A DNA stretch of 64,000 bases from Rhynchospora pubera (GCA_028095005.1 CM051460.1:111015039-111079038); one strand, 5' to 3'. Numbered from the stretch's first letter, positions 1-11,640 are shown. Notes: generated by a model not told the origin, from the letters alone. Program-made: numbers and translations.

Positions 1-320
1 GAGAAGGAAAAAAAGCAAGGGTCTTCCCAAGCCAAACGAACAGTAGAATCTGTACAATCCAGGGTCCAGTTTGTCGCAGGAACACCTGTGAGTACAAGAA
101 TTAGTTATGCAGTTGGAATCGAATGTAAAATATATATTGACATGCTTTGTTAAAATCATTGCTCAACCATTGGAGAAGTGAAAAATAAAACAAGAAACTA
201 GAACATGTTTAAATAAAATAAAAAAACGCGGCTTCCCTTTTTTTAGGAACATAAAATGTAAGATAGAAAGAGAAGATGAAAACACCCTCCATGAAGTATA
301 TACAAAACAAAAGCATATTC
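1..320. other. Unassigned flank left of the gypsy element
   Basis: No gene can be supported here. The first ~90 bases read openly on the plus strand and are followed by a donor-like GTGAGT at about 89-94, so this could be the end of an exon, but I do not recognise the peptide. It does not look like the receptor-kinase remnant on the other side of the element. The last five bases (316-320, TATTC) are the left copy of the gypsy target duplication. Confidence 0.3.
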
Positions 321-693
321 TGTTACCAGCCTTGGTAGGTCTTAGGTTGTATGAGATTTTGGGGGGTTGGATGTGTTCTGCCGTGGTGACAGAAGAGTAG
401 AGAGAGAGATTTAGGGTTTAGAGATAGAGAGAAAAAGGGGGGAAAGAGAGAGAGAAGGAAAGATATATTATTCTGCTTAAAAATTCTCGTACAATCTAAT
501 ACTCATTATATAGAGTATTTTCTAATATGGTAATAACTAGAATTATAGCAACTATTGCAAACTAAGGAAATGTGCATAAAAATAAGAAAAGAGTTACATA
601 ATGATAATGATAATTGTAAACTAAATCTTCTCATAATCTAAATGGGTTTTATTCTTGCGTGTATAGACTTGACCCCAGTGTAGGTCGATAATA
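321..693 (-). repeat. 3' LTR of the gypsy element
   Basis: About 373 bases aligning with 4954-5338, including a GA-rich block and the segment ending in CCCCAGTGTAGG. Its inner end has drifted from GGTAACA to GATAATA. The last codons of the chromodomain frame run into this LTR. Confidence 0.88.
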
Positions 694-1076
694 CTTCCTC
701 CTGCCTGAGCTAGCAGCTCGTCCTCGAGCTGAAAGTAAGGGTATTGAGCTCTAAACCAGGAGAAATCTTCCCAAGAAGTATCAGACTTCTCATGATCCTT
801 CCATTCCACCAAAACTTCTACACTGTTATCTCTGTGGTGAATGCTTGTGACAGCAGATGGTTCTCGAGTGACATGGCCATGGCGCAATGGGGGCCATGAC
901 AACAGTTCAGACGGAGGTGTACCATTGAATGGCTTGAGTAGCTCTAAATGGTAAGCTACCTCGCCAACTCGTTCCAAAATCTTGTAAGGCCCATAAAAAC
1001 GAGTAGCCAGCTTGGCATTGGTCTTAGTACGAATGCCCACTGCACGGCGGTGATTGAGATGTAGGAGAGCACCCAT
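621..1076 (-). pseudogene. Integrase C-terminus and chromodomain
   Basis: An open segment of 151 residues, the 3' end of pol. The first half is the integrase C-terminal region (FYGPYKILERVGEVAYHLEL), which binds DNA. The second half has the chromodomain pattern VEVLVEWKDH...TSWEDFSWF. In chromoviruses this domain steers integration toward particular chromatin. The segment is separated from the integrase core by stops between 1080 and 1630, where weaker integrase core similarity continues in broken frames. The reading frame ends inside the LTR. Confidence 0.8.
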
Positions 1077-1633
1077 TGACCAAAGGAATATGATAAATCC
1101 CTGTGTGACTTGTTATATCCCTCTTTCATGCGTTGTTGTGCTTGCAAAAGTCGCTGTCAGGCATCATGAAGAAGTTCATCTCGGTCCTTGAGGCAAATAT
1201 CCATCACTTCGATATTGTTATCTCCTGGTGTGTATGGGAGGAGCGATGAAACTGGTCATCCATAAACCACCTCAAAAGGGGTAGCTTTGAGGGCATAGTG
1301 GTATGATGTATTGTTGCAAAATTCAGCCCAAGAGAGCCATTGTAGCCAAGTGCGAGGTCGGTCACATGCCAAACAGCTCAAGTACATTTGAATTGTACGA
1401 TTGACCACCTCTGTTTGACCATCTGTCTGTGGGTGGAAAGCTGAGCTAAGCTTTAAGTGGACTACCTGAAGGCAAAAAAGTTCTTGTCAAAATTTGCTGG
1501 TAAACACCGAGTCACGATCATTGACGATGCTCTCAGGAACCCAATGAAGTTTGACAATTATTTCAAAGAAGGCCAAAGCCACTGATTGGGCTATGTAAGG
1601 ATGTGCTAAGGCAATAAAGTAGTTGTACTTGGA

Positions 1634-2677
1634 TCATTTGTCCACAACTGAAAGAATGACAGATTTTCCTTGCACCTTAGCGAACCCATTAATAAAATCG
1701 ATGTAGATGTCAGCCCAAACCTTGGTGGGTATAGGAAGTGGTTGAAGAAGCCCTACCAGGTGCAAGTGGACAGACTTGTTCATTTGACAAGTAGAACATG
1801 CAACCACAAAATCCTTAACGGCTTTTTTCATATATGGAAATATGAAATTAGAGCGGAGGCGATGCATAGTTTTCTCCATACCCTCATGTCCAACCCCATG
1901 GGCTAATTGAAGTGCCGGTGAAATAAATGCTGAGCCAGAGCCGAGAAAGATGCGACCATACTTAACAAAAAAGCCGTCCTTGTAGCACCAACCTAGTGAT
2001 AAGGTGGAGGCAATTTGATGAGCATGCAAGTCAGCATAAGCAGGATGTTCAGCTACCTCCTTTTGCAAATTGTCATAGAAAGAAAAGGACGGACTGAATA
2101 TCACATGCAAACTGGGGTCCTCATCTTTTCGAGATAACGTGTCAGCCATTGTGTTACTCTTGCTAGGATGGTATTCAACCTGAAAATCAAAACCAAATAA
2201 CTTGCTTACCCAAGTGTGCTGTGGGATGGTGGAGAGGCATTGGTCCAGTAAGTATTTGAGGCTGTAATGGTCGGTGTGGATGAGGAATGTAGTTCCCCAC
2301 AAATATGGTCCCCAATGCCTAACGGCTTTCACCAAGCCAATGAGTTCGCGCTCATAGGCAACAAGTTTTGCATGGTGAACCGGCACTGGTCTGCTGAAAT
2401 ATGCTATTGGTCCTTTGCCTTGATGGAAAACAAAACCAAAACTAGATCTTGAAGCATCACACTCAACAATAAAAGGCAAGGTGAAATCTAGTAGTTGAAG
2501 GACCAGACTTCCTGATAATGCTGCTTTGAGTGCTGTAAAGACCTCAGCTGCCTCTGGTGACCAACTATAAGAGCCCTTCTGCAACAACTTGGTTAGTGGA
2601 GCAGCTAACATTCCATAGTTTTGAATTAACCTCCGATAGTAGCCTGCAAGACCTAAGAATCCACTAAGTGCACTCAC
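1634..2677 (-). pseudogene. Gypsy RNase H and integrase N-terminal region
   Basis: A 347-residue open segment. It starts in the RT thumb (SGFLGLAGYYRRLIQNYG). It then shows RNase H motifs (FIVECDAS, the YFSRP segment, IHTDHYSLKYLL). The integrase zinc-binding region follows (HGVGHEGMEKTMHRL, then VACSTCQMNK with its CxxC), then the start of the catalytic core (VWADIYIDFI). It is cut off before the remaining core residues, so no complete integrase is encoded. Confidence 0.85.
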
Positions 2678-2860
2678 ATTTCTGGTGCGGGCCAGTCTGA
2701 AATGGCCTGGACCTTAGATTGGTCCATGGTTACTCCTTGGTGGGTGATGACATGGCCTAAATATGCAATAGAAGTCTGACCAAAGGAGCACTTGGAGCGT
2801 TTAAGCTTCAATTTGTGGTTGCGAAGTTGAAGAAGAATAGTGCAGGTATGTTGGAGATGC

Positions 2861-3283
2861 TCAGCCCAATTTGTATATTAGGATATCATCAAAAAATACA
2901 AGGACAAATTGACGGAGAAAAAGCTGTAGCATATGATTCATTAAGCCTGAAAAATTTGAAGGTGAATTTGAGATGCCAAATGGCATGACAAGAAACTCAA
3001 AATGGCCATGATGTGTGCGAAATGCCGTCTTGTGGATATCTGCCTCGTGCATGCGCACTTGATGATATCCTGATCTGAGGTCAAGATTAGTAAAGAAGTG
3101 AGCGCGCTTAAACTCGTTTAGAACTTCATCGACCACTGGAATTAGAAATTTATCCTTCACAGTGATCGCATTGAGAGCTCTATAGTCTATGCAAAAACAC
3201 CATGTCATATCTTGCTTCTTGACAAGAAAAACATGAGAGCTGAAAGGTGAAGTGCTGGGTTGAATGATTCCTTGTGCCATCAT
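2861..3283 (-). pseudogene. Gypsy reverse transcriptase core
   Basis: A 140-residue open segment with standard gypsy RT blocks: GIIQPSTSPFSS, WCFCIDYRALNAITVKDKF, FFTNLDLRSGYHQVRM, MPFGISNSPSNF, and the catalytic VFFDDILIY with both aspartates. A frame break separates it from the downstream RT thumb at 2677 and another from the upstream linker at 3280. Confidence 0.88.
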
Positions 3284-3738
3284 GGCTGCACATTGCTTCT
3301 TAATTTTATCCTTTTTGTATATGGATATCGGTAGGGCCTGATAGCCACAGGAGTTGAATTGAGCAGCAAAGAAATGCGGTGGTCGAAAGCTCTAGAAGGT
3401 GGAAGCTCTTGTGGCTCTAAGAATAGATCCTCAAATATAGTAAGAAAGGACTGTAAGAGGTCATCAGAGGTGAGAACACATGCATGTCTTATAGTACTTT
3501 CTGCGTCACTCCATGTGACACGACGATTGACACGCCAAAATGACATGGTGAGCTTAGAGAAATTCCAAAGAATTGGGCCCAAACTTTAAAAAAATTGGCA
3601 ACCCAGTACCACATATCTAAAGGAAGTGCAAAAAATGTTCAGAGAAGATTTCATCTCCAATGTTCAATGCTAAATTGGAGCATATACCAGCACTTGGCAA
3701 ACGATCCCCATTGGCAACTGCAACACTAAGGCCTTGAA
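3284..3738 (-). pseudogene. Gypsy protease end and protease-RT linker
   Basis: The minus strand reads ANGDRLPSAGICSNLALNI and then, after a frame change, VVLGCQFF. This is the usual end of a gypsy aspartic protease. It runs into the linker LGPILWNFSKLTMSFW and an open stretch of about 100 residues before the RT. The N-terminal catalytic part of the protease is missing; its place is taken by the copia fragment at 3741-4133. Confidence 0.65.
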
Positions 3739-3740
3739 AT

Positions 3741-4133
3741 TATATCAAGAATGTACTTGTTTTGGGACAAATGAATGCCATCGGGTAAATAGGAGACCTC
3801 AATACCAAAGAAAAAATACAGTTTGCCAATATCTTTAAGAGCAAATTTGTTGTGTAGGTGGTACAGGAAAGTGGTTTTAAGAGGAACACTACTACCGATT
3901 ATGAGAATATCATCAATGTATACTAGAATAATAGTGATATTGTTATCTTGTTAGGATATGAAAAAGGAGGGATCATATTGGGATTCACAAAAACCGAGTG
4001 ATAAGAGGGTGGAACTAAGTTTGTGAAACCAAGCACAAGGGGATTGTTTTAGACCATAGAAAGATTTAGAAAGAAGACAAACGTGATTTGGAAAGTGGGG
4101 ATCAATGAATCCGGGCGGTTGATGTTCAGCCAT
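3741..4133 (-). pseudogene. Ty1/copia reverse transcriptase fragment inside the gypsy element
   Basis: Roughly 390 bases that do not belong to a gypsy element. The minus strand reads the copia RT signature QPPGFIDPHFPNHVCLLSKS, then FYGLKQSPCAWF, then in another frame YIDDILIIGSSVPL (the copia form of the catalytic box) and FALKDIGKLYFFFGIEV. It has the same orientation as its host. On one side gypsy gag is cut just before its zinc knuckle (TTAEMVERRQQG at about 4150). On the other side gypsy protease resumes at about 3735. The gag end and protease start were therefore replaced or interrupted. Confidence 0.8.
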
Positions 4134-4139
4134 CCGAGC

Positions 4140-4836
4140 GGTTGACCTTGCTGGCGACGTTCAACCATCTCAGCCGTTGTGAGTCGGCGGATTGTGCGGC
4201 CATGCGAGGGAGCAGGTGGCTGGTCGACCAACCGGGATGTGGGTGTGCGGGCTAAATTAGGTCGTGCATCAGCTGAGCGTGCAGGTGGGCGCCTAGCTAA
4301 GCTCAAAAGCCCAAGCTAAGCTCATGGCATGTTGCAGGTCAATGGGTCGTTGTAGCTTGACATCGGTGCGAAGTGGGTTAGAGAGGCCAGCAGTAAAAAT
4401 CTGCACCTGTTAAAGCACAAAAGCGCTGTTGGTAATCATCAATGTTGTCGGTTTACCGTAAGTGCATCAACTCGCCTAAGGGATTGTCGCGAATAGGTAG
4501 CCTAAATCGTTGATGACACATCTCCTTAAATCAACCCAAAGAAAAGAGGCCTTCATCTGGCTCTAATTGGTAATACCACTGCTGGGCAACATTAACAAGA
4601 TGGTAGGATGCAAGTCAAACTTTTTCCTCTTCCATAGTGCGTTGTCCCCAAAAAAACTGTTCACATCGATTAAGCCAGCCTAATGGATTTTCTTTGCCAT
4701 CAAAGGTCGAAAAATCAAGTTTGTAGTAGCATGGCACCCCTGGTGTGTCATGTGGCTTAGGTTGAGGATGCTCCTCGGCTTTCGAGGGTTGCTCTAAGGA
4801 GAGCAGCTGACCTTCAGCCAAGGACAGACAACGCAA
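4140..4836 (-). pseudogene. Gypsy gag remnant
   Basis: Capsid-type gag in broken frames. Visible motifs are KLDFSTFDGKENPLGWLNRCEQFF at 4615-4836 and, toward the 3' end of gag, IRRLTTAEMVERRQQG, which normally comes just before the CCHC knuckle. The knuckle itself is gone. Confidence 0.75.
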
Positions 4837-4939
4837 GACCTCGTTTTGGCCTTGAAGAAACTGCTAGAAAGCGTCAGAGACATCGAATGGTGTGTTGCCG
4901 TTGATGGACGTACGTCTTAATTGGTTTTGACCGTTTTGG

Positions 4940-4953
4940 GTCTGATACCAAAT
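4940..4953 (-). other. Primer binding site of the gypsy element
   Basis: Directly inside the 5' LTR, the minus strand reads TGGTATCAGA. This is complementary to the 3' end of plant initiator methionine tRNA and marks where reverse transcription would be primed. Confidence 0.8.
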
Positions 4954-5338
4954 TGTTACGAGCCTTGGTAGGTTTTGGGTTGTATGGAATTTTTGGGGGT
5001 TGGGTGTGTTCTGCCGTGGTGGCAGAAGAGGTAGAGAGAGAGAGATTTAGAGTTTAGAGATAGATAGAAAAAGGGAGAGAGAGAAGGAGAGAGAGATAGA
5101 AGAAAAGATATATTATTCTGCTTAAAAATTCTCATACAATCTAATACTCATTATATAGAGTATTTTCTAATATGGTAACAACTAGAATTATAGCAACTAT
5201 TGCAAACTAAGGAAAGGTGCATAAAAATAAGAAAAGAGTTACGTAATGATAATGATAATTGTAAACTAATTTTTTTCAGAATCTGAATGAGTTTTATTTT
5301 TGCGTGTATAGACTTGACCCCAGTGTAGGTTGGTAACA
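4954..5338 (-). repeat. 5' LTR of the gypsy element
   Basis: About 385 bases, starting TGTTACGAGCC and ending GGTAACA. It is paired with 321-693. A GAGAGA-rich block at 5030-5100 differs in length from the other LTR. Confidence 0.88.
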
Positions 5339-5375
5339 TATTCATAGAGCATATTTCTTTTCATCGATCTACCAG

Positions 5376-5793
5376 GGTTATGTGGATCCAGAGTCCTTGC
5401 AAACTGGACTACTTTTCAGAAAAAAGTGATATATACGGCTTTGGCGTGGTCATGCTGGAGCTGATAACCGCTAGATGGCCGATAAAAATTGGGAAGGACA
5501 CGAACACTTACACATTTCTAGTTGAAGAGGTCAAGAGAGCCATTGATGGTAATGACCAAGAGTACTACGGTTTAAGAGACATAATAGACCCTAAAATTGT
5601 AAACCAAGTGACAACTGTTAGCCTTAAAAAATTTGTGCTATTGGCATTAGAATGTCTTGCACATTCTGGTTCAGATCGTCCATCCATGAATAAACTTATG
5701 AAAGAGATCGATATTATATTGCAACAGGCTGGAAGTGAAAGAACAGCAAAATTTGATTATTCGGATGATTCTGAAAGTGCTACTAATCTCTAG
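5376..5793 (+). pseudogene. 3' fragment of a leucine-rich-repeat receptor kinase
   Basis: The fragment begins in kinase subdomain VIII (GYVDPE) and shifts frame within about 20 codons. It then continues as EKSDIYGFGVVMLELITAR (subdomain IX) and DRPSMNKLMKEID (subdomain XI), ending with a normal stop after an acidic tail. The wording is closest to the LRR-RLK group containing Arabidopsis At5g49760/At5g49770. The whole N-terminal half, including the catalytic loop, is absent. The gypsy element begins about 37 bases upstream. CCAG just before GGTTATGTG may be an old intron acceptor. This is a remnant, not a working gene. Confidence 0.75.
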
Positions 5794-7437
5794 AAGCATC
5801 CTTATACCATGATGAAGATCCAATAAAGAGGTTCTATGTATTTGACTCAAGTGGTGGATTAGTTTGAATGTAATTGTATCTATTTAATTATTATTATTAT
5901 CATGGTCTTCTAGATTCATTTCTTCTCCTATAGTATATATGGGAATGTTCTCCCAAATTAGAGTTTTAGCCCCAAGCTCTTCGGTCAATTAATCTTGAGT
6001 CTCCACAGTGGGAGACGTACCAGTAAAATATCTTGACGGTTTGATGAAACTTCGAGAGTAGTTTGGCAAAAAAAAAAATAATAAATAGAAACGTAGGATT
6101 TATTATAAATTAATGCAAGTGCTAAAGTTATTATTTGTAGGTGTTTGTATATGTAAAATTCACATTTGAGGAAAAAATGGGGGTCAAGCCCTCATCTTTT
6201 TATATTAAAAAAAGTTATTTACAAAATTAGCCAGCGGCTAAAAAGAAGAAAAGAAACTAAAAATTACTAAAACAAATAGTCTAGGAACTATAGTCGAGTA
6301 CAAATAAAAGAAGCTGCAGAAAACAACTGGAGATAGCATCCAGTTCTTCGAAGCTCAAATGTGAGAATTTAAAGTGTTCCATTCAGTGAAGATTTGTTGG
6401 ACAAGCACGTCTGGGGGTTGACAAGAGCCATCTGGACAGATGGAAAATTGTCGGATTAATAGGGGTCTGTTTTCATATTTTGTGGCATTTTATTGTTTAT
6501 GCGACTTTGTGGATTACTTGCAGTTATACGCCTGGTATTGTTTCACTTCTGTAAACAACATGGTTGTTACTATAAAGTACATATATGAAAGGGGCACACT
6601 GGGATAGGCAGATACCTGTACCAATGGCACCATTAATTAACAGTAGCTGCTATTTGCTTTGAATTGGTCGTTTATTTCAGTTGAAGTTGATGACAAGTAT
6701 AGCGGAATACCCTTTGCTTAGTTGTTGTTATTGTTGTTGTTGTTATTATTTTTAGATAAAATGGGTTTTTTTTGACCCGCCACTTGTCATTTACGAAAAG
6801 CAGAGTAAAAAAAATAATTGCATAGTTAAAATAAATAAATAAATAATCAAATTTACATAATATTTGTCACTGTAGTTGTAACAGTGAAGTCAAAATGTAC
6901 AGTTCAGAAGTTTAAAAGCTTATCTTCTGTCCACCAAAAATCTCAAGTAACATTGCACATTTTTAACTACGTACTGATAAGTATCAAGTCGTCATCTCGC
7001 CTCTTCTAAATCACATTTTTTTTTCTTTGGAAAAAAAAGTATCAGGTCAACGCCACTGCCGTATAACCTTAAAAAATTGATGTCTCAGGTCAAACTTTAC
7101 AAATTTTATTATTACAATTGGATTGGAGTATATCACTTGATGGGCCCCTCATGCAGTCATTGGTTGGGATTTCATTGTTTGCAAGTCCTCTAGATAGTAT
7201 AATAAGTCGTCCAAGAATCTCCACTTCTCCAGTAATTGCTTTTCAGTTTTCACATTTCTTAAATTAGCAATACACTCTATTTGAACCACAATCGTTTGAC
7301 AAGTATGTTTAGTCATTTATAAAATTTAGGAATAATTGGATTTTATGCCACTCCAAAAAGTTATCAATTTGAAATATGTCATTGTTAAATTGCTAATTAG
7401 TTTTATACCACTATAAAATTGTTAAAATTAGTTACCT
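5794..7437. other. Intergenic, AT-rich
   Basis: No coding region is supported. It contains the LINE-like tail at 6165-6480 (listed separately), a TTG/TTA simple repeat near 6720-6750, and no other structure I can name. Confidence 0.5.
6165..6480 (-). mobile_element. Probable LINE 3' end
   Basis: Read on the minus strand, this has the look of a plant L1-type 3' region: a T-rich stretch, TTTGTAAATAACTTTTTT, then GAGGGCTTGACCCCCATTTTTT running into the flank. No RT domain remains. The GGGCTTGACCCCCA ending resembles the tail of the SINE at 62495-62640. Confidence 0.4.
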
Positions 7438-9086
7438 CTTCCGAAATCGTATTCGGAAGGCTTGGATCCTTTGCGTAGGAGTCGGTGGCGTGCTCGTCTC
7501 CACCACCAAATCGTCAGCAACCACCTCGAGTCCACCTACAAGTTTAACCAAGTTCTAATAGTATTTGCTAGCACACCTATTGCAATTAATCAACTTGGTT
7601 AATTAAGTAGAACTAGTGCTCAACACATGAGCTCCTATAGAATGCAAAAGATAAATGCAACAAAAAAGAAAACACATTTTTCTTTTCTCTCTTTATTTTT
7701 TGGTTGGCGGCCACGAGATTGAAATGAAAAATTAATTAGGTTAAAGGAATGGCCGAATCACCTTTTCTTTTATATATTCATTTCATTCCTTTTGTAAGTG
7801 TAACTAATTACACTTAACCACTAAATGGTCGGTCCCTCTAAATGGGCTTAAATGGATTTATTAACTCAATTAATTCAACTTCCATTTAACATATTAAATC
7901 TTATATTTAATGGCCCTTTTAATTGCATTCCATTCGGCCTCAATTAGACTTGATAAGTTAGACCTACTTATTTAATATAATTTTCACAACTATATTAAAT
8001 ATTGTTGAACAAAAATAATTGTTAACTCATTAACAATTATTTTAGGATTAGCATGTACATTAAAATATTTCTATATGTCATTTTGATTTAATTAATTATA
8101 ACGGTTCGCAACCGGTATATAATTAATTAATCAAACCATCATATTTTCACAGTACTTACTGCTGTGAATAAATAAATAATGCACTGTATGGTTAAAGTTC
8201 TATCTGTGTGACCCTTTGAGGATTTATGCTATGTTGGCCATGAAAAATAAATCGCTATTTATTTCCAATAATCATAAGCAGTATCTAGCAACACGTTATG
8301 ATTTTTCAATTCGCATAAATAAATATTGTACCATTACAGTAGTTCAATCCTGCATAAGAAAATAATATCTTATTGTTTTGATTCTTATGTCACATGATAT
8401 CCTTGTATAATCCAAGATAAGAATGTGTCATTATTGCAGATTACACGTTTCTTGATCTAGAGATGATTGCATAAGTTGCTAGCAAGCAATCCATCTCCAT
8501 TAAGGGACCCAGTAGATATCATCACTCATTAGGTGATCCAACGAGGGACATATGGTTATCTTGATGATCAGTTTCTCCTCGCACAATTCAAGAGAACATA
8601 AATAAAGTCCGTATAGTAGCCTTTATCAGGAATCAGCGTTAGACGATATTTATTGAACCTATCCTCATGTGGAGAAACTGAACCATCTCAAACTCAAAAT
8701 CAACACGTATGAAATAAATAATGACACATAACACAATCCATATATTTATTTCATTGGGTCATGTCCTGGGCTATGTTCCAGTAACATACACATATGCAAT
8801 TAAGTTAGTAACTTCTTACTTATGATTTGTTGAACTTAATCATCACTTAGCTTGTATACTAGTCTTATCTGATAATTAATGTCCCTTGTTAATTATCAAG
8901 ACTATGGACAATTTTGATTTATTATTGTCATTTAATCATAAATGAACTACAATGATCCACAATTCAGATCCTCAACTTGAATGAACTGTCAATAATAAAA
9001 TCATGAACAAATGATCAAATATCATCAATAACATAAACTAATATAATAGCCACCAACTGATTGGCCTCTATGACATATCTCTAACA
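7438..9086 (-). mobile_element. Probable Ty1/copia solo LTR
   Basis: On the minus strand this begins TGTTAGAGATATGTCATAGAGG, a common start of one large class of plant copia LTRs. It continues with blocks typical of that class (CTGGGTCCCTTAATGGAGAT, GAGGAGAAACTG) and a TATATAAAAG box around 7770. No gag or pol lies on either side, so it is a solo LTR. CTTCC occurs at 7438-7442 and again at 9087-9091, fitting a 5-bp target duplication, but the inner end there lacks the expected CA, so that boundary is uncertain. A short palindrome (CTTCCGAA...TTCGGAAG) covers 7438-7459. Confidence 0.55.
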
Positions 9087-9091
9087 CTTCC

Positions 9092-9400
9092 TATGTCTCT
9101 CCTTTTACATGTTAATCTCTTGAATAACTAGATCCGGTTTTGCAAATAGTTAATTGCTTGTTAAATATTAATAAAAAATTAAATTTTGCACTTGGACTTG
9201 AGTTCCTAACACTAATCTCTATTAAATGTTATTCGCTTGGATGGCTAGATCTGTGAGTTTGCTTCCTCTTTTAAGTTTTGTTAATTAGTAAGAAAATTAA
9301 AATTGAGCATGGTATGACTTACTAACATGAATATCAAGGCTTATTCCCTTTTTCAAGGAAATCCATTTGTTCTTCGAGAAATGACGAAAAAGCCCGTACA
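9092..9400. other. Intergenic, no feature seen
   Basis: AT-rich sequence without a credible reading frame. Two loosely similar segments (9100-9170 and 9215-9290) may be an old local duplication. Confidence 0.4.
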
Positions 9401-9555
9401 ATAAGTTCTATAAAATTTGGAGTTAATTTGATACTCGATCAAAAAGTAAAACCATGAGCGTATTAAAATCAATCTATCATAGTTAACCAGATTCGTTTAT
9501 TTTTTGACATCTCGATCGAATATCAAATCAACTCTAAATTTTGTAAAATTTATAT
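9401..9555. repeat. Inverted repeat, degraded relative of the element at 44962
   Basis: The left arm (TTTGGAGTTAATTTGATACTCGATC) and right arm (CTCGATCGAATATCAAATCAACTCTAAA) are complementary. The same arms and the flanking AAATTGAACAAGATCAACGG occur in the better preserved element at 44962-45384. This copy has lost the outer GTGCCACAA ends. Confidence 0.6.
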
Positions 9556-10639
9556 GGAAATACATCGCTCATTAAATTGAACAAGATCAACGGTTTAAAT
9601 TCGACATTTGAATTTTAAATTTTAAAATGTAGATAAAAATTAAACTTGTGACGTTTTGTAGTACCTAAAAGTGATGGCATTGCAACACTACTCTTAATTT
9701 AATTGAAACACCCACTGGTGGGGGTCAAGATTAAGAAATGTTTTGTTTGAATTTTTTCCTCTTCCGATTTTGCTTTAAGAGAAGAAAAAAACAATAACTA
9801 AACAAGTGTGGACAAATAATAAATTTAATGAAATTATATTTGAGCTAACAATTGTATTTGTACATTTTATTGGGGAAGCAAAATATTATATATCAACAAA
9901 ATGTAGCATACAATAAAAAAAAAAAACTTGCTAAATACAAAAATTTTAGGGGTGTCGGGTGCCAAGCCCTTTGCGTGTCCTGTTTAACTTAATAATTTAA
10001 CAATTACATCCTTGGAGGTAACCAATTAGATTTATGAAAAAAAATCTAGAAATCGATCACTGATTCAATTGGAGTACCTTTATGGAATAGACCTCAACAG
10101 AAAACTGAGTAATGGCAGTAAGTGATTGAGTTCAGTATAGTTTCTCATAGAGAATTATTGACTCTAGAGATATGATACTATGGAGAAAATTGTTTGAAGC
10201 ACGTACCGAACCGAAAGCATCTCTTCTTTCAAAGAGAGGACAAGGGATTGTTCACATTTCATTTGATGGTCAGAGGCGAATTGAAAGCTAAGCAGTGGTA
10301 ATGAAAGCTAAGCAATGGTTCAAATTGTATATTTCAAAATTATCCCATCACGAAAAATAGATTATCAGTTTCAATCAAAGAGTGATTCTCGATAATAAAT
10401 AGTTATGAGTTTGATTTGTAGTTACTAACTAACTAAAAAAAAATCTTAGTAATTAGTAATCGTTCTGGAATCAAAAGAATTATCTCTGTCTATTTGGATT
10501 TGAGTCGAATTCATAACTGTTTGAATTGTGTAATCTCCAATTATTGAGATTGGTAACCGATCCAAAGCAAATTGATTATAATTTAATTCATGACGATCAT
10601 AAGTAGAAAGTCCATGCCCAGTTTAATTTAATAATTTAA

Positions 10640-10857
10640 GTTGATATTTTTCTGGATTGTCGCCCTATTAATTAATTGGGTTCTTTCCTGGAAGTTGCTT
10701 GTCCCTATAATTTAATTTAAATATTGGGTACTTTCCTGAAAATTGCGATCCTGTTTATTTTAATGGATCCCTTTCTGAAAGTTTTGACCCTACAATTTTA
10801 TTGGGATCTTTCCTGGAAGTTGCGAGCCTGTAATTATTGGGCCCTTTTACTAGAAGA
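10640..10857. repeat. Degenerate tandem repeat, about 50-60 bp unit
   Basis: Four to five units built around GGGTTCTTTCCTGGAAGTTGC followed by an AT-rich spacer (near 10680, 10730, 10770, 10805 and 10845). Function unknown. Confidence 0.5.
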
Positions 10858-11520
10858 GAGAATTTGAAATTCTGAATTTCTTACCAATTGTTTTTTTAAA
10901 GCAACAGATTCCCAAGCAGGGAATTCTAGAGATGAACCAAATTTGCAAAAGAAGGATGGTAGCGTATTTGGAGAATAGATAGGAAATTAGAGAAAGATGA
11001 AAGAACGAGATATCAGATAGGAGAAAGGAGGAAGATCAAGGGACGGATGTTTTAGCGGGAAATAATTCCAGAGCAAGGTAGGGAAAAACGGAGGAAAACG
11101 AAAAAAGGTCTAGGGTATTTCCGTCATTTAATTTAGTTCAGAATTAATTTTTAGTTTTTTTATAAAATAAATATAGTTAATTATGTATGGTTAAGTTGAA
11201 GGGCAAATAAAAAACTATTTTGAAGAGTTGAGTGGCAAATAAGAAATACCCAACAGTACAAGGAGAAATAAATAAATAGAAAAGAGTTTGGGGTATACAA
11301 AAAATTAAGCCTAATAAAAAAGTATACAAAGAGCACGCCTTACCAATGTAATTAAATCCTTCGTAGATTATAGCTGTTATTATTATTACTTTTACGGTTT
11401 TACCTATTGCTTCCCGGTTTCCACGAGCTTTCGGAACTTGGAAAATAGCAAAGGACGCCAGCTGACAAATATTTTTTAAAAAAAAAAAAAAAATAATAAT
11501 AAAGAAGTGCGGTATGTCAC

Positions 11521-11640
11521 TGATGCCTCAACTTTACCAATAATGCTATCATTATCAAACTTCATCAACTTACCAATAATGCTATCATTATCATTACCAA
11601 TAATGCCTCAACTTTACCTGTAATGCTATCATTATCAAAG
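11521..11640. repeat. Short imperfect tandem repeats
   Basis: TACCAATAATGCTATCATTATCA and GATGCCTCAACTTTACC recur two to three times. This looks like slippage-type duplication upstream of the NLR gene. Confidence 0.55.

Larger units (their letters stand above)
321..5338 (-). mobile_element. Ty3/gypsy chromovirus LTR retrotransposon, decayed
   Basis: A 5-kb LTR retrotransposon read on the minus strand. The two LTRs (321-693 and 4954-5338) start TGTTAC and end with its complement (intact as GTAACA in the right copy). TATTC is duplicated on both sides (316-320 and 5339-5343), so the ends are complete. Next to the right LTR, on the minus strand, is TGGTATCAGA, the usual plant initiator-Met tRNA primer site. 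Next to the left LTR is a purine tract, GCAGGAGGAAG. Internal order on the minus strand is gag, protease, RT, RNase H, integrase, chromodomain, which is the gypsy order. Stops and frameshifts break every domain, and the LTRs differ by many substitutions and GA-tract indels, so the copy is old and not autonomous. Confidence 0.93.

Noticed and set aside
5151..5345. A 64-residue minus-strand frame in the gypsy LTR
   Set aside because: It lies wholly in the LTR and has no family features.
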